Below are positions 1 through 8,292 of a stretch of DNA of 38,138 bases, one piece after another. The notes beneath the pieces are model-generated. The model did not search any database. It saw only the letters and a list, made by a program, of their open reading frames with translations, and was not told the origin of the DNA. The stretch's first letter is position 1, and every line of letters begins with the position of its first letter. This DNA comes from Cellulomonas cellasea. GTDB taxonomy: Bacteria > Actinomycetota > Actinomycetes > Actinomycetales > Cellulomonadaceae. The stretch spans positions 1-38,138 of the forward strand of contig NZ_JAUDBQ010000025.1 in the NCBI RefSeq assembly GCF_030372105.1. The letters run 5' to 3'. The translations under genes and the position numbers were made by a program.

Positions 1-11
1 CCACCCCGCGT

Positions 12-1187
12 GTGCGCCGCACCGCCACCACCCTCGCGGACGGACGCGAGCTGCTCTACTTCGACGACTCGCAGGAGTACGCGTCCGGCGCCCGGACCCG
101 CCGCCTCGACGACCCGCGCCCCCTCGCCGACAGGTACGCGGATGTGCCCGGCGAGGACGGCGAGCCGCGCCCGTTCCAGGGCCCCGAGATGCGCCTCGAC
201 CCGCTCACCGGCGAATGGGTGCCGATGGCGTCGCACCGCATGAACCGCACGTTCCTGCCCGCTGCGGACTCGTGCCCGCTGTGCCCCGCCCGCCCCGGCG
301 CCGCCTACTCCGACGGCGAGGTGCCGGACACCGACTACGACGTGGTGGTCTTCGAGAACCGCTTCCCCGCGTTGATGCAGGTCCCGGGCACGGGACTGGA
401 CGACGGCTGGGACGTCGACGGGTCCGAGCTGTGGCAGGCGCGGCCCGCCGCGGGGCGCTGCGAGGTCGTCTGCTTCAGTTCCGACCACTCCAGCAGCCTC
501 GCGCAGGTGAGCCCCGAGCGGATGCGCACCATCATCGAGGCCTGGGCCGACCGCACCCGCGAGCTGTCCGCGCTGCCCGGCATCGAGCAGGTGTTCTGCT
601 TCGAGAACCGCGGCAAGGAGATCGGCGTCACGCTGCCGCACCCACACGGCCAGGTGTACGCGTTCCCGTTCGTGACCCCCCGCACGCAGGCCATGCAGCG
701 CCAGGCCGCCGCCCACCACGCACGCACCGGGCGCAACCTGCACCGCGACATCCTCGACGCCGAGCGCAAGGCCGGCGTCCGCGTCGTGCTGGAGACCGAG
801 CACTGGACCGCGTACGTGCCCGCCGCGTCCCGCTGGCCGGTGGAGGTGCACCTGGCGCCCAACCGCGACGTGCTGGACCTGCCGCAGCTCGACGACGCGG
901 AGCGCGACGACCTGGCGGTGGCGCACCTGGAGTTGCTGCGCCGGCTCGACGCGTTCTTCGTGGGGCCGGACGGCGAGCCGATCCCGCTGCCGTACATCGC
1001 CGGCTGGCACCAGGCGGTCGTCGGCGAGGGCCGCGAGCTGGGCAGGCTGCACCTGCAGGTCTTCTCGGTGCTGCGCGCGCCCGGCAAGCTCAAGTACCTC
1101 GCCGGCGTGGAGTCCGGCATGGCCGCCTGGATCAGCGACACGACCCCCGAGCGGATCGCCGCCCGGCTGCAGGAGGTGGCCCGATGA
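12..1187 (+). CDS. galT: Galactose-1-phosphate uridylyltransferase
   Basis: Leloir pathway enzyme that exchanges UDP between UDP-glucose and galactose-1-phosphate in the cytoplasm. The 391-residue product has the HIT-type active-site motif HPHGQ (residues 210-214, nucleophile His212), a CPLC zinc-type pair (Cys88, Cys91) and a second C-terminal HLQVFS stretch typical of the family. The GTG at 12 gives an N-terminus (RRTATTLADGRELLYFDD) that matches the usual start of actinobacterial GalT. The frame stays open to base 3, however, and the ribosome binding site would lie outside the window, so a slightly longer protein cannot be excluded. Its TGA overlaps the galK ATG by four bases (ATGA), indicating one operon with translational coupling. 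Confidence 0.95.
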   Translation: MRRTATTLADGRELLYFDDSQEYASGARTRRLDDPRPLADRYADVPGEDGEPRPFQGPEMRLDPLTGEWVPMASHRMNRTFLPAADSCPLCPARPGAAYSDGEVPDTDYDVVVFENRFPALMQVPGTGLDDGWDVDGSELWQARPAAGRCEVVCFSSDHSSSLAQVSPERMRTIIEAWADRTRELSALPGIEQVFCFENRGKEIGVTLPHPHGQVYAFPFVTPRTQAMQRQAAAHHARTGRNLHRDILDAERKAGVRVVLETEHWTAYVPAASRWPVEVHLAPNRDVLDLPQLDDAERDDLAVAHLELLRRLDAFFVGPDGEPIPLPYIAGWHQAVVGEGRELGRLHLQVFSVLRAPGKLKYLAGVESGMAAWISDTTPERIAARLQEVAR

Positions 1188-2419
1188 GCGCCGTCACCCA
1201 GATCGACGCCTGGACCCGCCACGAGGGCGAGGCCCGCGTGCGGCAGGCCTTCGCGGCGGCCTTCGGGGCCGACGGGCCCGAGCCCGGCACGTGGTCGGCG
1301 CCCGGACGGGTGAACCTCATCGGGGAGCACACCGACTACAACGGCGGGCTGTGCCTGCCCATCGCGCTGCCGCACCGCACCTACGTAGCGCTGCGCCCCC
1401 GACAGGACGACCTCATCCGCCTGGCCTCCGCGCAGGAGCCGGACGGCCTCCGCGAGCTGCGCCTGGCCGACGTGGCGCCCGGCGCCGTCGAGGGGTGGAC
1501 GGCCTACGTCGCGGGCGTCGCGTGGGCCCTGGCCGCTCAAGGCCTGCCGGTGCGCGGCTTCGACGCGGTGGTCGACTCCTGCGTCCCGTACGGCGCGGGC
1601 CTGTCGTCGTCGGCCGCGTTGGAGGCCGCCGTCGCCGTCGCCCTGGACGACGTGTTCGACCTGGGGCTCGCCGGGGCCGACGCCGAGCCCGACGACGCGG
1701 GCCGCACAGTGCTCGCCGCCGCGTGCGTCCGCGCCGAGAACGAGATCGCCGGGGCGCCCACCGGGGGCATGGACCAGTCGGCGTCGCTGCGCTCCCGGGA
1801 GGGCCACGCGCTGCTGCTCGACTGCCTCGACTCGTCGGTGCGCCACGTGCCGTTCGACCTGGACGCGTTCGGGCTCGCCCTGCTCGTGGTGGACACCCGC
1901 GCCGAGCACGCCCTGGTGGACGGGCAGTACGCCGCCCGCCGGGCCACGTGCGAGGCCGCGGCCCGCACGCTGGGCGTTCAGTCGCTGCGTGAGGTGGCGC
2001 CGGGCGCAGGCCTCGCCACTGCGCTCGACCGGCTCACGGAGGCGTCGGACGATCCCGCGACAGCCGTGCGGCGCGTGCGGCACGTCGTGACGGAGATCGC
2101 GCGCGTCGAGGCGCTCGTCGCGTTGCTCGACGCGGGCCGGGTCCGCGAGTGCGGACCACTGCTGGACGCGTCGCACACCTCGCTGCGCGACGACTACGAG
2201 GTGTCCTGCCTCGAGCTCGACGTCGCGGTGGAGGCGGCACGGGAGGCCGGCGCGTTGGGCGCCCGGATGACCGGCGGCGGGTTCGGCGGCTCGGCCATCG
2301 CGCTCGTCGAGCGGGACCAGGTCGGCCAGGTCGAGCAGGCCGTGGCGCAGGCGTTCGCCGTGCGCGGGCTCACCGCGCCGGCCTTCCTCGTCGCGACGGC
2401 GGCCGGGCCCGCCAACTGA
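1184..2419 (+). CDS. galK: Galactokinase
   Basis: ATP-dependent phosphorylation of galactose to galactose-1-phosphate, feeding GalT just upstream. The 411-residue GHMP kinase shows the galactokinase signature GRVNLIGEHTDYNGG (residues 41-55), the ATP loop PYGAGLSSSAA (about 135-145), the catalytic Asp197 in GGMDQS and the C-terminal GHMP motif MTGGGFGGSA. The ATG at 1184 is chosen because it overlaps the galT stop (ATGA) and gives a normal family length. The long open reading frame upstream in the same phase is only the shadow of galT. No terminator is obvious in the roughly 118 bases before the next gene. Confidence 0.96.
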   Translation: MSAVTQIDAWTRHEGEARVRQAFAAAFGADGPEPGTWSAPGRVNLIGEHTDYNGGLCLPIALPHRTYVALRPRQDDLIRLASAQEPDGLRELRLADVAPGAVEGWTAYVAGVAWALAAQGLPVRGFDAVVDSCVPYGAGLSSSAALEAAVAVALDDVFDLGLAGADAEPDDAGRTVLAAACVRAENEIAGAPTGGMDQSASLRSREGHALLLDCLDSSVRHVPFDLDAFGLALLVVDTRAEHALVDGQYAARRATCEAAARTLGVQSLREVAPGAGLATALDRLTEASDDPATAVRRVRHVVTEIARVEALVALLDAGRVRECGPLLDASHTSLRDDYEVSCLELDVAVEAAREAGALGARMTGGGFGGSAIALVERDQVGQVEQAVAQAFAVRGLTAPAFLVATAAGPAN

Positions 2420-2537
2420 CGGCGCATATCCACCCGCAGGTCATCCCCTGGTCTGATCCCCACGTCACAGGCACTCGGTACGGTGTGCGGCGAAGCGCCC
2501 CGTGCGCCCTATCAGCCATGACGCGAGGAGCCGCACC

Positions 2538-3569
2538 GTGGGGGTCACCCGCAGGATCATCTTCCCGACCATCCGCCTCATCCTGTGGGCGGTGATCGCG
2601 CTCGCCCTGGTCAAGATGGCGTTCTCGGGCGCGGACCTGTCCCAGGCCGATGACAGCCTCGTGCCGTCCGCGCAGGTCAACGAGATGCACGCCGAGGTGT
2701 CCACCGCGACCATCACCAACACCGTGACGGTGCAGGGCTCGGTGGTCTCCGACCCGGCGACGCCCGTCAAGGCGACCATGGCGGGCACGGTGTCGAAGCT
2801 GCTGGCCGCCCACGGCCAACAGGTCGAGGTCGACACCCCGATCCTCGAGATCCTGCTCGAGACGCCCGTCGAGCCCACCATCACCACCGACCCCGAGACC
2901 GGCGAGCAGACGGTCAAGGAGAACAAGCCGAAGGTCAAGCGCGAGACGGTCAAGGCCGCCACCGCCGGCACGCTGACGCTCACGGCGCTCAAGGACCAGA
3001 TCGTGTCCGTCGGCGACGCGATCGGCTCCGTGGCCCCCGGGACGCTGTCCGTGTCCGGCACGCTCACCCCCGAGCAGCAGTACCGGCTGCTCGGCGCGCC
3101 CACCGAGGCCCAGGTCACGCTCAAGGGCGGCCCGGCCCCGTTCGCCTGCACCGGGCTGAAGATCGGCGCCGCCGCCCAGGCAGGCGCCGACGCCAACCAG
3201 CCGGGCGGCGACAACGGGGGCCAGGCGGCAGCCACGGGCGCCATCACCTGTGCCGTGCCCGCGGGGGTCACCGCGTTCCCGGGCCTCGGCGCCGACTTGG
3301 AGGTCGTCAACGGCACCGCCGCCGACGCGCTCGTCGTGCCCGTCACCGCGGTGCAGGGCTCCGTGCAGGAGGGCAACGTGTGGATCGTGCTGCCCGACGG
3401 CGCCTCCGAGAAGCGCGCCGTCAAGCTCGGACTGACCGACGGGGAGAACGTCCAGATCACCGAGGGCCTGGCCACCGGTGACAAGGTCCTGGAGTTCGTG
3501 CCCGTGGGCGACACGGTGAACCTGCCCTGCGACCAGCCAGGCGCCGACTACGCGACGTGCCAGGCATGA
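2538..3569 (+). CDS. MacA/HlyD-like periplasmic adaptor of exporter module 1
   Basis: Membrane-anchored adaptor expected to link a MacB-type ABC permease to the outside of the cell. The 344-residue protein has a short basic N-terminus and one membrane segment (about residues 9-29). Two half-motifs of a biotinyl/lipoyl-like domain follow ([14 protein letters not shown] near 62-75 and a matching [18 protein letters not shown]), joined by a short charged insertion rather than a long coiled coil. A beta-barrel and membrane-proximal part complete it. Two pairs of cysteines in the C-terminal half (FAC, ITC, LPC, ATC) could form disulfides outside the cell. The GTG at 2538 is preferred over the upstream TTG/ATG options because GAGGAG lies 7 bases ahead of it. 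The stop overlaps the ATPase start by 4 nt. The substrate cannot be read from the sequence. Confidence 0.82.
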   Translation: MGVTRRIIFPTIRLILWAVIALALVKMAFSGADLSQADDSLVPSAQVNEMHAEVSTATITNTVTVQGSVVSDPATPVKATMAGTVSKLLAAHGQQVEVDTPILEILLETPVEPTITTDPETGEQTVKENKPKVKRETVKAATAGTLTLTALKDQIVSVGDAIGSVAPGTLSVSGTLTPEQQYRLLGAPTEAQVTLKGGPAPFACTGLKIGAAAQAGADANQPGGDNGGQAAATGAITCAVPAGVTAFPGLGADLEVVNGTAADALVVPVTAVQGSVQEGNVWIVLPDGASEKRAVKLGLTDGENVQITEGLATGDKVLEFVPVGDTVNLPCDQPGADYATCQA

Positions 3570-4342
3570 GCCTGCTCGAGCTGACAGACGTCACCCGCTC
3601 GGTCCTGCTGCCCGACGAGCGTGTGCTGGAGATCCTGCGCGGCATCACACTCACCGTCGACGCCGGGGAGCACGTCTCGATCGTCGGCCGCTCCGGCACC
3701 GGCAAGTCCACGCTCCTCAACATCCTCGGACTGCTGGACTCCCCCACCTCCGGGGAGTACATGCTCGAGGGCGCCTCCGTGGCGCGGCTGTCGCAGCGCA
3801 AGCGCGCGTGGCGACGCGGCGAGGACTTCGGCTTCGTGTTCCAGCAGTTCAACCTCATGGCGGGCCGCACCGCCCTGGAGAACGTCGCAGCGCCGCTGAT
3901 GTACGCGCGCGGCCGCCAGTTCTGGAAGCGGCGCGCGCTCGCCGCCGAGATGCTCGACCGGGTGGGCCTCGGCGACCGGCTCGACGACATGCCGGAGAAG
4001 CTCTCCGGCGGCGAACAGCAGCGCGTGGCCATCGCCCGGGCACTGGTCCGCGGCCCGCGGGTGATCCTCGCGGACGAGCCCACCGGGGCCCTGGACGTCG
4101 ACACGGGCGGCGAGGTCATGGCGCTGCTCGATGAGATCGCGGCGCAGACCGGCGCCGCGCTGATCGCCATCACGCACGACCTCGCCGTCGCGGCCCGCGC
4201 GCAACGGCACTACCGGCTGGCCGAGGGGGTGCTGGTGCCGATCGTCCTCAACGCGCCCGGCCAGGTGACGGAGTGGGTGGGCGACGTGCCCACCGACGTG
4301 CCCACCGAAGCCGCCGAGGTCCCGGGCGGGGTGCGCGCATGA
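3566..4342 (+). CDS. MacB-type ABC transporter ATPase, module 1
   Basis: Cytoplasmic ATP-hydrolysing subunit of the first exporter module. In 258 residues it shows Walker [10 protein letters not shown] (41-49), a Q-loop in VFQQFNL, the signature LSGGEQQR (about 146-153), Walker [13 protein letters not shown] and the switch His in AITHD. This set is typical of the MacB/LolD branch. The ATG at 3566 is used because it forms ATGA with the adaptor stop; a GTG at 3557 would add three residues. The C-terminal tail carries a 12-bp tandem repeat at the DNA level (encoding VPTDVPTE) and ends in ATGA with the permease gene. Confidence 0.92.
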   Translation: MSLLELTDVTRSVLLPDERVLEILRGITLTVDAGEHVSIVGRSGTGKSTLLNILGLLDSPTSGEYMLEGASVARLSQRKRAWRRGEDFGFVFQQFNLMAGRTALENVAAPLMYARGRQFWKRRALAAEMLDRVGLGDRLDDMPEKLSGGEQQRVAIARALVRGPRVILADEPTGALDVDTGGEVMALLDEIAAQTGAALIAITHDLAVAARAQRHYRLAEGVLVPIVLNAPGQVTEWVGDVPTDVPTEAAEVPGGVRA

Positions 4343-5553
4343 CCGGCGTCGTCAGCACCCTGGTCGAGGCGTGGGACGAGCTGCGCATCCACAAGTTGCG
4401 GGTGCTGCTCGCGCTCATCGGGGTGGCCGTGGCCGTCACCGCCATCACCGGCATCACCGCCGCCGTGCAGATGATGAACCAGGCGTTCCAGGAGCAGGCC
4501 GAGAGGTACAACGGCCGCGACGTGACGCTGACCGCCAACGTCTACCAGGCATGGTCGGGCGACGTCGGCACGATGCCCGCGACCCCCGATCCCGCGCAGA
4601 TCGATGCGGCCTACACCCGGGTCGTGGAGCAGTACGGCATCGAGTACTGGTCGCGCGCGGGCTGGACGCAGGCGCCGTTCCGCTTCCCGACCGGGACGAT
4701 GATGGTCCAGATCCAGACCGTCGACCCCGATTACGGGGTGATCAACAGGTTCCAGACCACCGACGGGCGCTGGTTCGCGGACAGCGACGTGGACCGCCTC
4801 GCCCCGGCGATCGTGGTCAACGAGTCGTTCTGGACCGCCCTGGGCGCGCCCGCCCTCGACACGCATCCCACAGTCGTCCTCGGCGGCGCCACACCGGTGC
4901 GCGCCGAGGTGATCGGCGTGTACCCGAACGGCTGGCGTGACGAGGCTCCGGCCGCCTACGGCCTGACCGACCAGATGGCGCGGTGGGCGCCCTCCTCCGA
5001 CCAGTACGGGAGCGCGCCCTCGCTGCGGATGTGGGTGCCCCCGGAGATGTCCGAGGAGCTGCAGCCCCTCATCACGCGCGACCTCATGGCCTTGCTGCCG
5101 GGGTACGAGAGCAGCGTCTACCCGAACGAGTTCGACAACAGCCTCGACAGCGCCGCCAAGTGGATCATCCTGGGCGTGGGCGGCTTCGCGCTGCTGCTCG
5201 GCGGGCTCGGACTGGTGAACATCGCCCTGGTGACCGTCCGGCACCGCATCCGCGAGATCGGCATCCGGCGCAGTTTCGGCGCGACCTCGGGCAGGGTGTT
5301 CTTCGGGGTGCTCATGGAGTCGGTGGTCGCCACAGTCGTGGCCGGCCTGGTCGGGGTCGTCATCGCCGTCGCGATCATCAAGAACATCCCCGTCGACCGG
5401 GTCTTCGGCGGCGGCATCGAGGACATGCCGCCGTTCCCGCTCTCCGCGGCCATGATCGGCATGGCCTGCGCCACCGGCGTCGGCGCGCTCGCGGGGCTCA
5501 TCCCGGCGACCGTGGCGGTCCGCGTCAAGGTCATCGACGCCATCCGCTACTGA
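4339..5553 (+). CDS. MacB/FtsX-family ABC permease, module 1
   Basis: Four-helix MacB-type permease of 404 residues. The first membrane segment is near residues 19-43, followed by a large extracytoplasmic domain (about 45-275). Three clustered C-terminal segments follow, with the family motif REIGIRRSFGAT after the second helix. It needs the ATPase encoded immediately upstream (ATGA overlap) and presumably the adaptor before that, so genes 2538-5553 form one complete adaptor-ATPase-permease operon. The start at 4339 is set by the overlap; an upstream in-frame start would sit inside the ATPase gene. MacB-like systems export peptides, lipoproteins or small molecules, or transmit mechanical signals; which applies here is unknown. 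Confidence 0.9.
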   Translation: MTGVVSTLVEAWDELRIHKLRVLLALIGVAVAVTAITGITAAVQMMNQAFQEQAERYNGRDVTLTANVYQAWSGDVGTMPATPDPAQIDAAYTRVVEQYGIEYWSRAGWTQAPFRFPTGTMMVQIQTVDPDYGVINRFQTTDGRWFADSDVDRLAPAIVVNESFWTALGAPALDTHPTVVLGGATPVRAEVIGVYPNGWRDEAPAAYGLTDQMARWAPSSDQYGSAPSLRMWVPPEMSEELQPLITRDLMALLPGYESSVYPNEFDNSLDSAAKWIILGVGGFALLLGGLGLVNIALVTVRHRIREIGIRRSFGATSGRVFFGVLMESVVATVVAGLVGVVIAVAIIKNIPVDRVFGGGIEDMPPFPLSAAMIGMACATGVGALAGLIPATVAVRVKVIDAIRY

Positions 5554-5568
5554 GCCGGGCGCCGTCGT

Positions 5569-5595
5569 CCTGGGGCGCCCCCTGCCCCCCCCAGG
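5569..5595 (+). terminator. Possible hairpin after exporter module 1
   Basis: CCTGGGG (5569-5575) and CCCCAGG (5589-5595) can pair 16 bases after the permease stop. There is no T-run, so termination is only a possibility. The surrounding sequence is extremely C-rich. Confidence 0.35.
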
Positions 5596-5678
5596 GGCCC
5601 ATGCCCCCGCCGGGAACGCCCACCGGAAGGCTGACTCGGCGATGGGCGCCGGCTGGAACCGTTGAGCACCAGGGCATT

Positions 5679-5712
5679 CCGGGCGGGGCGCGCCACCGCG
5701 CGCCCCGCCCGG
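5679..5712. repeat. Perfect 14-bp inverted repeat
   Basis: Bases 5679-5692 pair perfectly with 5699-5712 (core CGGGCGGGGCGCG) around a 6-base loop. It lies between the first permease and the lipoprotein remnant at 5737. It may be a terminator of module 1 or mark the breakpoint where the remnant was truncated. No T-tract follows. Confidence 0.6.
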
Positions 5713-5736
5713 GCCCTGCCAAGGACACGCTCACAC

Positions 5737-5904
5737 GAGCTCAGGCAGATCAAGGCCACCGGGGTGGCCGACGCGACGTGCCAGCAGTCCTCCGGCTACC
5801 GCGAGAGGCTCGTGACGGCCAGGTGCGCGCTCGAGCAGGAGTACGTCGACGCGCACAAGGCCGACCTCGACGCGCTGCTGAGCACGGCGGGCGTCGAGCG
5901 GTGA
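5737..5904 (+). pseudogene. C-terminal remnant of a third cysteine-rich lipoprotein paralogue
   Basis: The last 55 codons and stop of a gene homologous to the two lipoproteins that follow. The remnant reads ELRQIKATGVADATCQ, then ALEQEYVDAHKADLDALL, matching ELREKEMSTALADAKCQ and ALEQEFVDTHKAELDAWI of the copy at 7327. The conserved fourth cysteine is kept. There is no signal peptide, no lipobox and none of the upstream conserved cysteine motifs. The open frame extends upstream only through GC-rich, unrelated sequence and has no convincing start. It is therefore read as a truncated copy. It could alternatively be a short expressed fragment from a TTG at 5662, which seems unlikely. Confidence 0.75.
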
Positions 5905-5992
5905 CTCGCGGACGGCGCCATGACGTTCCACCGTGCCCAACCGTTGTCGGCCTGAGTGTCCACGTTCCTGCACAGCCAAGTCATCCGCAAGG

Positions 5993-6024
5993 TTGACCCG
6001 CGACCGCCGCCCGTTGCCTAGGTT
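5993..6024 (+). promoter_or_regulatory. Conserved upstream element, promoter candidate for lipoprotein 1
   Basis: TTGACC (5993-5998) and TAGGTT (6019-6024) resemble -35 and -10 boxes, but the spacing is 20 bases, longer than usual. The same pair with the same spacing is kept in the duplicated region at 7210-7241, within an otherwise diverged stretch, which supports a function. Confidence 0.45.
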
Positions 6025-6109
6025 CGTCGGGATCCACACCGACTGTCTGACACGCGCGCGCCCGCTCCATCGCCGGCCGCGAACCACCGTTCCGCAGGAA
6101 GGCACACCC

Positions 6110-7075
6110 ATGAGGTCCGTCCCGTTCACCGTCGCCGCCGCTGTCGGCGCGCTTCTCCTGCTCAGCGCCTGCAGCGGCAGCGACAGCGGCGGCGACGGCG
6201 ACGGCAGGGGCAGCGGCGGCAGCAGCAGCGGCTCCGACGCCGGGAGAGACTCCGCGGCGAGGGAGAGTCCGCTTCACGCGTACACGAAGTCGATCCCGAG
6301 CGACAACGCCGACGATTCCGCGAAGCGCCACAAGAAGGCGCAGAACATCATCGCCTCCTGCATGCAGGAGGCCGGGTTCGAGTACACGCCCCAGGACCTC
6401 CCGAGCCAACCGGCCTCGTTGGACGACGCGGAGGCGATGGGCCCTGTGGAGTGGGCCGAGAAGCACGGCTACGGCTGGTCGGCCAGCCCGGAGTCGGAGA
6501 TCGGCGAGGAGGAGCTCGTCAACCCGGACGCCGACTACCTCGCAGCCATGTCCGAGAGCGAGTCGGCCGCCTACAGCCTGGCCTTGTTTGGCGAGCAGCA
6601 AGACGTGGACGCCGAGTCCGGGTGGGACTGGACGAAGGGCGGCTGCTATGCCAAGGCGAACCACGAGGTGTACAGCAATCTCAACGCCGCCTATGAGGAC
6701 CCCGCCTTTGAGGACCTCCATGAGGAGCAAAGGCGGATGTTCGAGAAGGTCCCGGACGACCCGAGGCTCGCGGCGGTCAACGCCGAGTGGTCCGCGTGCA
6801 TGAGCGAAGCGGGCTTCGACTTCGCGAGAGTCAGCGAAGCCCTCGACAGCATCGCCGAGGCCTACGCCGCGCTCCCGGAGACGACTGACGAGACCACCAG
6901 CGCTGACCTGACCAAGAAGGAGATGGCCACGGCGATCGCCGACGCGAAGTGCCAGGAGGAAGTCGGCTACCCCGAGAAGGCCCAGGAGGTGCAGTTCGCC
7001 CTCGAGCAGGAGTTCATCGACACCCACAAGGCCGAGCTCGACGCCTGGATCGAGCAGTACGCCACGGACAAGTGA
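6110..7075 (+). CDS. Cysteine-rich lipoprotein 1, function unknown
   Basis: A 321-residue secreted lipoprotein. The signal peptide ends in the lipobox LSAC (lipidated Cys21), followed by a Gly/Ser/Asp-rich tether (about 22-50). The mature part is acidic and mostly helical-looking, with four cysteines (84, 179, 230, 281). Two of them sit in near-identical motifs, ASCMQEAGFEYTP (82-94) and SACMSEAGFDFA (228-239), suggesting an internal duplication. A GGCYAKAN motif holds Cys179, and the strongly conserved C-terminus is ALEQEFIDTHKAELDAW. The ATG follows AGGAAGG at 6096-6102. It is a paralogue of the gene at 7327, and both lie between two MacAB-like exporters. I do not recognise a characterised family member. 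A substrate-capture, accessory or exported role tied to the exporters is inference from position. Confidence 0.85.
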   Translation: MRSVPFTVAAAVGALLLLSACSGSDSGGDGDGRGSGGSSSGSDAGRDSAARESPLHAYTKSIPSDNADDSAKRHKKAQNIIASCMQEAGFEYTPQDLPSQPASLDDAEAMGPVEWAEKHGYGWSASPESEIGEEELVNPDADYLAAMSESESAAYSLALFGEQQDVDAESGWDWTKGGCYAKANHEVYSNLNAAYEDPAFEDLHEEQRRMFEKVPDDPRLAAVNAEWSACMSEAGFDFARVSEALDSIAEAYAALPETTDETTSADLTKKEMATAIADAKCQEEVGYPEKAQEVQFALEQEFIDTHKAELDAWIEQYATDK

Positions 7076-7116
7076 GGCGCGCGATCCCGCATGTCCAGCG
7101 CCGTCACCGTCCCGGT
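7072..7116 (+). pseudogene. Scar of a deleted adaptor gene copy
   Basis: After the first lipoprotein the first six codons of the second adaptor gene are repeated almost exactly (7072-7091 versus 8289-8308, GTGA junction). A further 17-base match with one mismatch begins at 7100 and corresponds to 8436 in the intact gene (the codons for AVTVPV). About 119 bases are missing between the two matches, and the frame is lost. The first match is solid. The second is short and GC-rich and could be chance. Confidence 0.5.
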
Positions 7117-7209
7117 GAGGCGTGAGCCGACCCGCCGAGACGTCCGCCTGTGGTCAAGCGTTGTCCGCCTGTGGCGCCACGTGCCTGAACCGCCGAGTCA
7201 TCCGCAGGG

Positions 7210-7241
7210 TTGACCCGCGACAGCCCCCCCGTTGCTAGGTT
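7210..7241 (+). promoter_or_regulatory. Conserved upstream element, promoter candidate for lipoprotein 2 and exporter module 2
   Basis: TTGACC (7210-7215) and TAGGTT (7236-7241), 20 bases apart, are the duplicated counterpart of the element at 5993-6024. If it is a promoter, it would drive the lipoprotein-adaptor-ATPase-permease operon ending at 11940. Confidence 0.45.
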
Positions 7242-7326
7242 CGTCGGGGGTCAAAACCGACAATCTGGCCCGCGCGCGCCGGCTCCAGCGCCGCCCGCTC
7301 CCACCATTCCGCAGGAAGGCACACCC

Positions 7327-8292
7327 ATGAGGTCCGTCCCGTTCACCGCCGCCGCCGCTGCCGGTTGCGCACTGCTCCTGCTCAGCGGCTGCGGCAGCAG
7401 CGGCGACTCCGACGCCGGGAAGGACTCGAAGGCGAGCGAGGGACCGCTCCAGGAGTACATGAAGCCGGTCACGAGTGCCTACGACGACATCGACTACGAG
7501 AAGCTCCAGGTCGAGCAGGAGAACATCGTCGCCTCCTGTATGCAGGAGGCAGGGTTCGAGTACACCCCCCAGGAGTACTCGAGCGTGTCGAACCCGTGGG
7601 ACGAGGACATCGAATGGGGCACCGAGGAGTTCGCCCAGAAGTACGGCTACGGCTACTCGAGCGGCTCGGAGTCGGAGGACGGCGAGGAGGAATGGGTCGA
7701 CCCGAACGCGGACTACGTCGCGGCCATGTCCGAGAGCGAGCGCGCCGCCTACGAGGCGGCGCTGTGGGGTCAGCAGGACGAGCCCCTCGAGGACGACGCC
7801 GAGTACGAGTGGGACTGGACGAAGGCGGGCTGCTACGGCAAGGCGAGCAACGAGACGTACGGCGAGGCCAACTCCGCCTACGAGGACCCCGCCTTCACTG
7901 ATCTCCAGGACGAGATCACCCGGATGTATGAGAAGGTCCAGTCCGACCCGAAGCTCACGGCGCTCGACGCCAAGTGGTCCGAGTGCATGAACGAGGCGGG
8001 CTTCGACTTCGCGAAGGTCAACGACGCCGCCGAGAGCATCTCCGAGGCTTACAACGCGCTCTGGGAGGCGGCCGATCCGACCACCGGCAGCGTCGACACG
8101 ACCGCGGAGGCCGAGCTGCGCGAGAAGGAGATGTCCACGGCGCTCGCCGACGCGAAGTGCCAGACGAAGGTCGAGTACCAGAAGACAGCCCGGGAGGTGC
8201 AGTTCGCCCTCGAGCAGGAGTTCGTCGACACCCACAAGGCCGAGCTCGACGCCTGGATCGAGCAGTACGCCACCGACAAGGCGGCCAAGTGA
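7327..8292 (+). CDS. Cysteine-rich lipoprotein 2, function unknown
   Basis: Paralogue of the gene at 6110, also 321 residues. The lipobox LSGC puts the lipidated cysteine at residue 22. The Gly-rich tether is shorter than in copy 1 and the middle region is more acidic. The four mature cysteines are kept at 71, 169, 220 and 278, within ASCMQEAGFEYTP, KAGCYGKA, SECMNEAGFDFA and DAKCQ. The start follows the same AGGAAGG site as copy 1. The stop overlaps the GTG of the next adaptor gene (GTGA), so this copy, unlike copy 1, is translationally tied to an exporter operon. That coupling implies roughly matched production of lipoprotein and exporter. No enzymatic motif is visible. Confidence 0.87.
   Translation: MRSVPFTAAAAAGCALLLLSGCGSSGDSDAGKDSKASEGPLQEYMKPVTSAYDDIDYEKLQVEQENIVASCMQEAGFEYTPQEYSSVSNPWDEDIEWGTEEFAQKYGYGYSSGSESEDGEEEWVDPNADYVAAMSESERAAYEAALWGQQDEPLEDDAEYEWDWTKAGCYGKASNETYGEANSAYEDPAFTDLQDEITRMYEKVQSDPKLTALDAKWSECMNEAGFDFAKVNDAAESISEAYNALWEAADPTTGSVDTTAEAELREKEMSTALADAKCQTKVEYQKTAREVQFALEQEFVDTHKAELDAWIEQYATDKAAK

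Noticed and set aside
215-1183. Long open frame upstream of and in phase with galK
   Set aside because: It overlaps galT, encodes Arg/Ala/Pro-rich shadow protein and has no family features; galK starts at 1184 by ATGA overlap.
335-2176. 613-codon minus-strand open frame across galT-galK
   Set aside because: Typical antisense shadow of high-GC genes; composition and lack of motifs argue against coding.
7076-7326. Possible small gene or RNA between the two lipoproteins
   Set aside because: It is explained by the adaptor scar plus the duplicated upstream region; no independent coding or structured-RNA signal.
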